Origin: Oscillospiraceae bacterium
GTDB lineage: Bacteria > Bacillota > Clostridia > Oscillospirales > Oscillospiraceae
Reading direction: 5' to 3'
Length of the DNA: 64,000 nt
Assembly: GCA_902787755.1 (NCBI GenBank)
Contig: CADAHL010000003.1
Span: 61,991-125,990, forward strand
Below the pieces are notes generated by a model. The model made no database searches and had not been told where the DNA came from. It was given only the letters and a program-made list of their open reading frames with translations. Made by a program: the position numbers and the translations under genes. Shown one piece after another: positions 32,865-40,349 of this stretch. Each line of letters starts with the position of its first letter. The stretch's first letter is position 1.

Positions 32865-33818
32865 TCAATAGAAGGTCGCCACGTCCTGCTTGGGGGCCTC
32901 ACAGGGCTCAGAGTCGATGTAGCTGAGCACCGGGCCCTTCTTGCCGTAGGCGCGGTTGAACTTGAAGTGGATGGTGGCGGTCAGGATCATCCAGCTGTCG
33001 TCCCGGACGGTCTCCGCCTTCTCCCACTGGCACACCATGCCGGCGAACTGGATATCCTCCACGCAGCAGGTCATCACGTGGCGGCCCACCACAAAGGTCT
33101 GGTTGGGCAGCTTCCGGCGCACCAGGGCCCGGCACTTGAAGCGCACGGTCTTGCCCTCGTACTTCTTGGGTTCCTCGGACATATCCCGGTACCACAGAGC
33201 GTAGTCCTCGTCGCCGATCTGGACGATGGGGGCCTCCAGGTCGAAGGGCAGGGGGTCCTGAATGTCGTCATACTCCACCTTGCCGCCGGGATACTCGTAG
33301 GCGATATCCGCCCGGCGGGAGGCGCCGCGGACGATCTTGTGGAACTCCATCTTGTCCATGGAGCTCTGGAAGCGGTTGAACACCACCAGCTCCGCGCTCT
33401 TGAGCTTGTCGTAGACCAGCTGGCGCATATTGGCGTTGTAGCTCAGGAAGCTGCCCGCGTCGGCGAACATGAATTCCTGGTACACCACCCAGTTTTCCGG
33501 CATGGCCTGGTACAGCGTATCCAGCAGCCACATGCCGTTATACTCGATGACCACCCGCTCGGCCCGGCAGTTATGAACGATGGCCTTCAGGTTCTCCTCG
33601 TTCAGCTCGCTCTGGTCCCGGATGGTGGAGAAAAACACGTTGGGATCGGCGAACTGATCCGGCTCGTACTCCTCCTCGCCCTCCTCGCAGATGAGCAGCA
33701 GGGTCCGCTCTCCGTTGCAGAAGCGCTTGTCCTCCAGGGTCTCCTGGATGAATTTGGTCTTTCCCGCCTCCAGGAAACCGGTAAACAGGTAGACAGGCAG
33801 ATCTCTATTCTCAGGCAA
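32865..33818 (-). CDS. CobW-like P-loop protein fused to a DUF1980/TIGR03943-type domain
   Basis: This 317-residue protein has an N-terminal GTPase-like domain with P-loop YLFTGFLEAGKTKF (residues 9-22) but no CxCC metal motif. Its C-terminal 120 residues contain KTVRFKCRALVRRKLPNQTF and VGRHVMTCCVEDIQFAGMVC, the signature of the TIGR03943/DUF1980 proteins that accompany CobW-type permease systems. It overlaps the upstream His-rich CobW gene by 8 bases, so the two are co-translated. A metal-trafficking role is inferred. The usual permease partner is not in the window. Confidence 0.82.
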   Translation of the reverse strand: MPENRDLPVYLFTGFLEAGKTKFIQETLEDKRFCNGERTLLLICEEGEEEYEPDQFADPNVFFSTIRDQSELNEENLKAIVHNCRAERVVIEYNGMWLLDTLYQAMPENWVVYQEFMFADAGSFLSYNANMRQLVYDKLKSAELVVFNRFQSSMDKMEFHKIVRGASRRADIAYEYPGGKVEYDDIQDPLPFDLEAPIVQIGDEDYALWYRDMSEEPKKYEGKTVRFKCRALVRRKLPNQTFVVGRHVMTCCVEDIQFAGMVCQWEKAETVRDDSWMILTATIHFKFNRAYGKKGPVLSYIDSEPCEAPKQDVATFY

Positions 33819-35019
33819 TGTTAAACAGCTCCTTCAAAGCGTCCTCACGGATGTGGGAACCGATCACGCAGAAGCGGCCGGTGACAGCGGGGCTGCCGCG
33901 GCGGATCTGGATCTCGCCGGGCACGTAGTCGAAGTACAGCCACTGGCCGTCTTTGGCGTCCAGGATGCCCTTGGCCCGCAGGATGATGCCGAACTGCACG
34001 GCGTCGCCCAGCTGCTCCAGGATCTGGCGCAGCTCGTCCTCGGTGTACTTGCGCGGGGTCTCCATGCCCCAGCTGGCAAAGACCTCGTCGGCGTGGTGGT
34101 GATGATGGTGATGGTGCTCCCCGTCCTCGTCGTGGTCGTGGTGATGATGGCACTCGCACTCGGGGTCGTCGCACTCCTCGCCGTCGTGGTGATGATGGTG
34201 ATGCTCGTGCTCCTCGTCCTCGTCGTGGTCGTGGTGATGATGGCACTCGCACTCGGGATCGTCGCACTCCTCGCCGTCGTGGTGATGATGGTGATGCTCG
34301 TGCTCCTCGTCCTCGTCGTGATCGTGGTGATGGTGGCACTCGCACTCGGGATCGTCGCACTCCTCGTCATCGTGGTGATGATGGTGATGCTCGTGCTGCT
34401 CGCGCTCCAGGCGCTCCATCTCCGCCTTCAGCCCGTTCTCGTCCATGGCCTGGCGGATCAGCTCGCCGTTCAGCTCGGCCCAGGGGGTGGTGATGAGACC
34501 CGCGTGGTCGTTCAGACTCTTGAGCAGCTCGGCCGCAGTCTGGATCTTGCTCTCGGAAGCGGTATCGGTACGGCTGAGAACGATCAGATCGGCGTTGGCC
34601 ACCTGGTCGTTGAAGAACTCGCCGAAGTTGCGCATATACATCTTGGCCTTGCCCGCGTCCACCACGGTGACCTTGGCGCCGATGTGGGCGCCCTCCACCC
34701 GTTCCACGGCGGCAGCCACGTCGCTGAGCTTGCCCACGCCGGAGGGCTCGATGAGGATCCGGTCAGGGGCGAAATCATCCATGACCTTCTTCAGAGCCTT
34801 CGTGAAGTCACCTACCAGGGTGCAGCAGATGCAGCCGGAATTCATCTCGGTGATCTGCACGCCGGCGTCCTTCAGAAAGCCGCCGTCGATGGCGATCTCA
34901 CCGAACTCGTTCTCAATGAGCACCAGCTTCTCGCCTTTATAGCCCTCGGCGATCAGCTTGCGGATCAGCGTCGTCTTCCCCGCGCCCAGAAAGCCGGAGA
35001 AAATATCGATTTTAGTCAT
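33811..35019 (-). CDS. CobW/COG0523 GTPase with long His-rich repeat, probable zinc chaperone
   Basis: COG0523 GTPases insert or deliver metals, often zinc. This 402-residue protein has P-loop SGFLGAGKTT (8-17), the GCICC motif (62-66) that binds the metal, LSRTD (148-152) as the base-recognition loop, and the usual C-terminal CobW_C domain (about 310-402). Between them, residues 209-309 hold three near-identical 31-residue units made of His runs, ECDDPECEC and HDHDEDE, unusually long for the family. The gene has a TTGTAA-17-TATAAT promoter with a palindrome on the -10. Confidence 0.93.
   Translation of the reverse strand: MTKIDIFSGFLGAGKTTLIRKLIAEGYKGEKLVLIENEFGEIAIDGGFLKDAGVQITEMNSGCICCTLVGDFTKALKKVMDDFAPDRILIEPSGVGKLSDVAAAVERVEGAHIGAKVTVVDAGKAKMYMRNFGEFFNDQVANADLIVLSRTDTASESKIQTAAELLKSLNDHAGLITTPWAELNGELIRQAMDENGLKAEMERLEREQHEHHHHHHDDEECDDPECECHHHHDHDEDEEHEHHHHHHDGEECDDPECECHHHHDHDEDEEHEHHHHHHDGEECDDPECECHHHHDHDEDGEHHHHHHHHADEVFASWGMETPRKYTEDELRQILEQLGDAVQFGIILRAKGILDAKDGQWLYFDYVPGEIQIRRGSPAVTGRFCVIGSHIREDALKELFNIA
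34093..34395. repeat. Tandem 93-bp repeat encoding His/Asp/Cys-rich units
   Basis: Three almost identical 93-bp units inside the CobW gene encode 31-residue blocks, each with a run of six His, DD/GEECDDPECEC and HHHHDHDEDE. A partial unit with eight His ends the array. The copies differ by very few bases, so the array is young or kept uniform and may vary in number between strains. Confidence 0.9.
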
Positions 35020-35056
35020 AAAACAGCCTCCAAATTGATGATTTATCCAACAAGTG

Positions 35057-35085
35057 ATTATATCACGCTTTTTCCTATCTTACAA
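35057..35085 (-). promoter_or_regulatory. Promoter of the CobW pair, with palindrome over the -10
   Basis: On the minus strand TTGTAA and TATAAT are 17 bases apart, ahead of the His-rich CobW gene. The -10 sits inside the 13-bp palindrome GTGATATAATCAC (35055-35067), a possible repressor site. Confidence 0.7.
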
Positions 35086-35092
35086 GTGGGCA

Positions 35093-35131
35093 AAAAGGCC
35101 CGCCCCGCCGGCCGGCAGGGCAAGCCTTTTT
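35093..35131 (-). terminator. Terminator of metG
   Basis: On the minus strand AGGC-TT-GCCCTGCCGG pairs with CCGGCGGGGC-GG-GCCT, followed by TTTTTG. Confidence 0.75.
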
Positions 35132-35137
35132 TTGATC

Positions 35138-37090
35138 TCAGCAGAGCCGGGAGCCGGCGGGAACAGAATCGTCCAGCATCAGCAGATGCAGCTCCTCCTT
35201 GCCGTCCACCTCGCGCACGGCGGACAGCAGCATGCCGCAGGATTCCAGGCCCATCATCTTCCGGGGCGGCAGATTCAGGATCGCCACCACGGTCTTGCCC
35301 AAAAGCTCGTCGGGCTCATAAAACTCATGGATACCCGAGAGGATCTGGCGGGTGACGCCGCTGCCATCGTCCAGCTCAAAGCGCAGCAGCTTCTTGGACT
35401 TCTTCACAGCCTCACACTTGAGGACCTTGCACACCCGCATATCGCATTTGGCGAACTCGTCGATCGTCACATCGGGCAGCACGGGCTCCACTTTAACTTG
35501 GGGGCCTCTGGCCTTCTTCTCGGCCTCCTCCAGCTCCTGGAGCATCTTGGCCGCGTCGACGCGGGGGAACAGGGTCTCGCCCTTGCGGACGGTGACGGTC
35601 TCGGGCAGCACGCCATAGGCGCAGGCGCTCTCCCAGGTCCGGGCGCTCTCGTCGGCGCCGATCTGCTCGAAGGCCTTCTCGCAGGTCTGAGGGATGAAGG
35701 GCGTGAGCAGCGTGAGTGCCACCCGCAGGGCCTCCAGCAGATTGTACATGACGCTGGCCAGCCGGGGTTTGTTGGTCTCATCCTTGGCCAGGACCCAGGG
35801 CGCGGTCTCGTCGATGTATTTGTTGGCCCGCTGGATCAGCCGGAAGGTCTCCTCCAGAGCCAGGTGCAGCTGGAACTTGTCCATCTGGGCGGCATAGCGC
35901 TCGGGGGTCTGGCGGATCAGGGAAATGAGCTCCTCGTCCACAGGCTCCTCCCGGCGCTCCGGGATCAGGCTGCCGCCGAAGTACTTCTCCACCATGGCGG
36001 TGATGCGGGAAACCAGATTGCCCAGATCGTTGGCCAGGTCGGTATTGATGGTGGAGATCAGCAGTTCGTTGGAGAAGTTGCCGTCAGAGCCGAAGGGGAA
36101 GGTGCGCAGCAGGAAGAAGCGCAGGGCGTCTACCCCGAATTTCTCCGCCAGCACATAGGGATCCACCACGTTGCCCTTGGACTTGGACATCTTGCCGCCG
36201 TCGATCACCAGCCAGCCGTGGCCGTAGACCTTCTTGGGCAGAGGCAGCCCCATGCTCATGAGCATGGCCGGCCAGATGATGGAGTGGAAACGGACGATCT
36301 CCTTGCCCACGATATGCACGTCGGCGGGCCAGAACTTGTCAAAATCGTCGTAGCGGTCATTGAGAAGGCCCAGAGCGGTGCAATAGTTGAACAGGGCGTC
36401 CACCCAGACGTAGACCACATGGCCCGGGTCGAAGTCCACCGGAATACCCCAGGTAAAGCTGGTGCGGCTGACACACAGATCCTCCAGGCCGGGCTTGATG
36501 AAATTGTTGATCATCTCATTGACCCGGGATGCGGGCTCCAGGAAGGTGCCGGTCTCCAGCAGCTCCTGCACGGGCTTGGCGTACTTGCTCAGCCGGAAGA
36601 AATAGGCCTCCTCCTCGGCGTCGTGGACCTCCCGGCCGCAGTCGGGGCACTTGCCGTCCTTCAGCTGGCTCTCGGTCCAGAAGCTCTCGCAGGGCGTGCA
36701 GTACTTGCCCTTGTAAGCGCCCTTGTAGATATCGCCCTTCTCATACATCTTCTTGAAGATGCGCTGGATGGCGGCCACATGGTAGTCGTCGGTGGTGCGG
36801 ATGAAGCGGTCGTTGGAGATGTTCATCAGCTTCCACAGATCCAGGATGCCGTTGGGGCCGGCCACGATCTTGTCCACAAACTGCTGGGGGGTGACGCCGG
36901 CGGCCTTGGCCTTCTCCTCGATCTTCTGGCCGTGCTCGTCGGTGCCGGTGAGGAACATGACCTCATAGCCCCGCAGCCGTTTGTACCGGGCGATGGCGTC
37001 GGTGGCCACAGTGCAGTAGGTGTGGCCGATGTGCAGCTTGTCAGAGGGGTAGTAGATCGGGGTGGTGATATAAAAACGCTTCGTATCCAT
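35138..37090 (-). CDS. metG: Methionyl-tRNA synthetase
   Basis: MetG charges tRNA-Met. The 650-residue protein has the HIGH signature LHIGHTYC (about 19-26), a zinc knuckle with CTPC and CPDC pairs, the KMSKSKGN loop near residue 297, the helical anticodon domain, and a C-terminal EMAP/Trbp111-like tRNA-binding domain (about 545-650, FAKCDMRVCKVLKCE). This is the dimeric form usual for Bacillota. It is followed by a hairpin terminator and preceded by the vanW gene 40 bases upstream on the same strand. Confidence 0.97.
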   Translation of the reverse strand: MDTKRFYITTPIYYPSDKLHIGHTYCTVATDAIARYKRLRGYEVMFLTGTDEHGQKIEEKAKAAGVTPQQFVDKIVAGPNGILDLWKLMNISNDRFIRTTDDYHVAAIQRIFKKMYEKGDIYKGAYKGKYCTPCESFWTESQLKDGKCPDCGREVHDAEEEAYFFRLSKYAKPVQELLETGTFLEPASRVNEMINNFIKPGLEDLCVSRTSFTWGIPVDFDPGHVVYVWVDALFNYCTALGLLNDRYDDFDKFWPADVHIVGKEIVRFHSIIWPAMLMSMGLPLPKKVYGHGWLVIDGGKMSKSKGNVVDPYVLAEKFGVDALRFFLLRTFPFGSDGNFSNELLISTINTDLANDLGNLVSRITAMVEKYFGGSLIPERREEPVDEELISLIRQTPERYAAQMDKFQLHLALEETFRLIQRANKYIDETAPWVLAKDETNKPRLASVMYNLLEALRVALTLLTPFIPQTCEKAFEQIGADESARTWESACAYGVLPETVTVRKGETLFPRVDAAKMLQELEEAEKKARGPQVKVEPVLPDVTIDEFAKCDMRVCKVLKCEAVKKSKKLLRFELDDGSGVTRQILSGIHEFYEPDELLGKTVVAILNLPPRKMMGLESCGMLLSAVREVDGKEELHLLMLDDSVPAGSRLC

Positions 37091-37130
37091 TCTCTTTTCT
37101 CCTGTTATCCATTCTTAAACGCGCCGGGGA

Positions 37131-38966
37131 TCAGGGATCTTCGCCGATGATCACGGCCTCTTCGCCGCCGCCTTCACCGCCGCCTTCGCCGCCTTCACCG
37201 CCGCCCTCGGGGGGCTTCTCCGGCCACTCGATCTCGTAGTCGTGCTTGAAGTAGGTGCTGGCGGGCAGCTCATAGGTGCGCAGGTAGTTGCCGTCGGCGT
37301 CGTAGACATTGGCCCAGGAATACACGTTCCAGCCGATGACCACGCCGGTATAGGTGCTGTCGCTGACGGAATAGCGTTCGTAGGTTATCTCCACGTAGGT
37401 GCCGTCCACGTCGGTGCCCCAGATCTCCACCGTCAGGGCCCGCTCGTTGTTATCGCAGTAGGCCACAATCTTGATGGGATAGTCCCGGGTGTTCTTGAAC
37501 TTGAAGTCCGGCTCTGGCCAGCTGACTGTGGCGTCCATGCCCCAGTCCAGATAGGTCACCCGGAAGTAGTGGGAATCCCGGCTCACCAGACCAAGCTGCG
37601 CATACAGGGTGGCGCAGTACAGGGTGGAGGACACCTGGCAGATACCGCCGCCGATCTCCTGGACCACCTCGCCGTTGAGGTAGGCGCCGGCTTCCTGGAA
37701 CCCGGCCTCTGTGGTACGCTGACCCACCGTCTGGTTATAGGAGAAAATTTCTCCGGGCATCAGGACCACGTCGTTGATGCGGGAAACCGCCAGATTGATG
37801 TTGTTGACACGGGCTTCGGTGGAGCCGCCGAAATAGGTGGTCTGCGCGCCCAGGCAGTCCCGGAACAGGACGCTTCGCAGGCTCTCTGCAGTAACCTCCG
37901 GCTCCAAAACGGTAATCGGCACAGAGACCATTTCGCCGGGTTTTCCTTTCTCCCAGAGCTTTTTGGCCTCTTCCACGTCAAAGGTGCAGCCGACCACCTC
38001 TTCCACGATATCGAAGCTGTCCTCTTTCCAGTGGGCGTCCACCGGCTCCACGGCCAGCTCCTCCAGGATCGCGTCAAAATCGGGCATGGTCAGCTCGTTG
38101 TCGATGTGCTTGTGATCCACCAGGGTCTGATGGGCGGCGAAGGCCTCCTCGATCTCCCGGCAGAGAGCGTCCAGATCGATTTTCATCTCACCGGCGCCCT
38201 TGATGATCTCCAGGGCGTTCTTCTCCCGATCCACCACAAAGGGCTCTTCGGTTTTGAGGGCGGTCTTCTGCTCGAAGCTCTGCACCGCCTTCTGGGCTTC
38301 GGCCCGGATATACTCCCGGTCCAGGGTCAGATTTCCCTGCCCCAGATCCGTGGGCATGATATGGCCCCGGAGATAGCAGAACAGATCCTCGAACCAGTTA
38401 TCGGTGTGACCGTAGCCAAAGGCGATCTGAGCCGCCTGCTCCTTGGTCAGCATGGCGCCGGCCTGGACCCGATCCAATTCAAAGGAAACATTTTCCGGCA
38501 GTTCCACCTTGATTTTGGTGCCGGCTTCCTTGTCCCAGCCCTCGTCGCTGAGGCGCTGCAAGGTCTCTTCCATGGTCAGTCCGCCCACCGGAATGCCCTC
38601 CATATACACGTTGGGCAGGTTGGTGCTGCTGTTGCTGACCCGGTACCCGGCATAGGTGGCGCCGCCGATGATCACGGCGGCCAGGATCACGATGACCAGC
38701 AGGGCCACCCGGATGGATCGCCACGCCTTTCTGCGGCGGGCGGCGGCCTTCTGGGCCCGGCGGCGCTTTTCCTCCGCCCTGGCCAGCTTTTCTTCCTCGG
38801 CCCGTTGGGCGGCGGCCCGCTTTTCTTCCTCAGCCCGCTCCCTGGCGGCCTGCTTTTCGGCGATGGCCCGTTCCTTGGCCTCCTGCCGGTCTCTTCTCTC
38901 TTTTGCTCTTGCGTCGTGGGCGGAGCGGTCCACATGAGCCCCGCCGCGGCTGTTATTGATCGCCAC
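37131..38966 (-). CDS. VanW-family cell-envelope protein
   Basis: This 611-residue protein has a cytoplasmic N-terminus that is an alanine/lysine/glutamate-rich helix (residues about 12-80), one membrane helix (VALLVIVILAAVIIGGATYAG), two peptidoglycan-binding-like PG_binding_4 regions, and a C-terminal VanW domain with LMPGEIFSYNQTVGQRT and GGGICQVSSTLY. The last 35 residues are Gly/Glu-rich. VanW proteins occur in vancomycin clusters but are mostly of unknown function. The GTG start follows GAGGAG and overlaps hemW by 14 bases. Confidence 0.9.
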   Translation of the reverse strand: MAINNSRGGAHVDRSAHDARAKERRDRQEAKERAIAEKQAARERAEEEKRAAAQRAEEEKLARAEEKRRRAQKAAARRRKAWRSIRVALLVIVILAAVIIGGATYAGYRVSNSSTNLPNVYMEGIPVGGLTMEETLQRLSDEGWDKEAGTKIKVELPENVSFELDRVQAGAMLTKEQAAQIAFGYGHTDNWFEDLFCYLRGHIMPTDLGQGNLTLDREYIRAEAQKAVQSFEQKTALKTEEPFVVDREKNALEIIKGAGEMKIDLDALCREIEEAFAAHQTLVDHKHIDNELTMPDFDAILEELAVEPVDAHWKEDSFDIVEEVVGCTFDVEEAKKLWEKGKPGEMVSVPITVLEPEVTAESLRSVLFRDCLGAQTTYFGGSTEARVNNINLAVSRINDVVLMPGEIFSYNQTVGQRTTEAGFQEAGAYLNGEVVQEIGGGICQVSSTLYCATLYAQLGLVSRDSHYFRVTYLDWGMDATVSWPEPDFKFKNTRDYPIKIVAYCDNNERALTVEIWGTDVDGTYVEITYERYSVSDSTYTGVVIGWNVYSWANVYDADGNYLRTYELPASTYFKHDYEIEWPEKPPEGGGEGGEGGGEGGGEEAVIIGEDP

Positions 38967-40242
38967 TATTCTCCTCTACTTTCTCTCTTGTCCCTCGAAT
39001 CATTTCCACAAACAGCTCATCCTGCCCCTTGGGCAGCTTCAGTTCCTTCTCAGGCCGGTCTTTCTCCGCATCCCAGGGTCTGCCCTCGGTGCGGCTCTCG
39101 GCCTGGACCTCCAGCAGGATCCCGATCAGGGTGTTGGAGATCAGGAAACCCGGCACCGTGAAGTGCCACCTTCCCTCGGTCTGCTCGGCCCAGCCCTTCT
39201 CGGCAAAGGCCCGCAGCACCCGGCTGATGGGCTTCCAGTCGCACTGGCAGCGGGTCCGGTAATCATACTCGGAGATGCCCCTGCTGGTGCGCATGCCCAG
39301 CATCAGGTACTCCACCGCCCGCTCCAGCGTGTCGATCTGCTCGTATTCATCCACCAGGCTGGCGTTGCGCTTGACCCCGGAGATGTATTTTTTCAGATCC
39401 TTGATAAAGCTGTAGCGCAGGTTGCCCACACAGGAGTGAGCGCCCGGGCCAAAGCCCATATAGTCGTCCAGATTCCAGTATTTCAGGTTGTGCTTCGATT
39501 CAAAGCCCGGAGCCGCGAAATTGGAGATCTCGTACTGCCGATAGCCGAAGCGCTCCAGCATGGCGGCGGCGTAGGCGTACATATCCGCCTGTTCGTCCTC
39601 GTCCGGCAGGATGGGGGACCCAAAGTACTCCTTGTACATGGGCGTCCCCTCCTCCAGCTTCAGGCCGTAGCAGGAGATGTGCTCCGGATGCAGCTCCACC
39701 ACCCGGGCCAGGCTCTCGGCCCAGTCGCCCTTGGTCTGGCTGGGCAGACCGTACATCAGATCCACGCTCAGGTTGTCGAATCCGGCCTTCCGGGCGTCCT
39801 CAAAGGCCCGTTTGGCCTGCTGCCAGTTGTGCCGGCGGCCGATGATCTTCAGCAGATCGTTGTTGGTGGCCTGGATGCCCATGGACAGGCGGGTCACTCC
39901 CTCTTTCCGCAGCAGCTTCAGATCGGCCAGGTTCATGGAATCCGGGTTGCACTCCACGGTTACCTCCGCGTCCAGGCGCAGGTTTCCGTTGAGCTTGAGC
40001 ACGTCCAGCAGCTCCACGATCCGCTTGGCGCCGTAGAAGCTGGGGGTGCCGCCGCCGAAGTACACCGTGTCCACCTCGTAGTTCTCGATGGCGGAGGCGG
40101 ATTCCTCCATGTGCGCGATCAGCGCTTGATGGTAGTCGGGCATCAGATGGCTGCAGCCGGCCAGGGAGTAGAAATCACAATAGCTGCACTTGCTGGCGCA
40201 GAAGGGTATATGAATGTAAATACCAAGGCGTGGTCTGGCCAT
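38953..40242 (-). CDS. hemW: Radical SAM protein HemW (heme chaperone-like)
   Basis: HemW-like proteins are radical SAM relatives of HemN that bind heme rather than oxidise coproporphyrinogen. The 429-residue protein has the 4Fe-4S motif HIPFCASKCSYCDF (Cys15, 19, 22), GGGTPS, and the HemN_C region. I chose ATG 40242, which has GGAGAG upstream; the frame is open for 28 more codons into a palindromic repeat with no ribosome site. It overlaps vanW by 14 bases. No heme synthesis genes are nearby. Confidence 0.93.
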   Translation of the reverse strand: MARPRLGIYIHIPFCASKCSYCDFYSLAGCSHLMPDYHQALIAHMEESASAIENYEVDTVYFGGGTPSFYGAKRIVELLDVLKLNGNLRLDAEVTVECNPDSMNLADLKLLRKEGVTRLSMGIQATNNDLLKIIGRRHNWQQAKRAFEDARKAGFDNLSVDLMYGLPSQTKGDWAESLARVVELHPEHISCYGLKLEEGTPMYKEYFGSPILPDEDEQADMYAYAAAMLERFGYRQYEISNFAAPGFESKHNLKYWNLDDYMGFGPGAHSCVGNLRYSFIKDLKKYISGVKRNASLVDEYEQIDTLERAVEYLMLGMRTSRGISEYDYRTRCQCDWKPISRVLRAFAEKGWAEQTEGRWHFTVPGFLISNTLIGILLEVQAESRTEGRPWDAEKDRPEKELKLPKGQDELFVEMIRGTREKVEENSGDQ

Positions 40243-40264
40243 AGTCTCTCTCCAAATCAGTCTT

Positions 40265-40341
40265 GTCGGGGCGACCCTCGCGGTCGCCCGCCCGGCTTGC
40301 TTGATTTTTCCGAACCGGGCGACCACAAGGGTCGCCCCTAC
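40265..40341. repeat. Palindromic intergenic repeat
   Basis: The left arm (40265-40295) is an imperfect inverted copy of the right arm (40315-40341), based on GGGGCGACC and GGTCGCCC. Each arm is itself a hairpin, GGGCGACC with GGTCGCCC. It lies between htpG and hemW and could fold strongly in RNA. Elements with this core are, to my recollection, common between genes in related gut Clostridia. Confidence 0.75.
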
Positions 40342-40349
40342 AGGGTAAC

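Noticed and set aside
34093-34395. Non-coding satellite or CRISPR-like array
   Set aside because: The 93-bp units keep the CobW reading frame and encode His/Asp/Cys blocks expected for metal binding.
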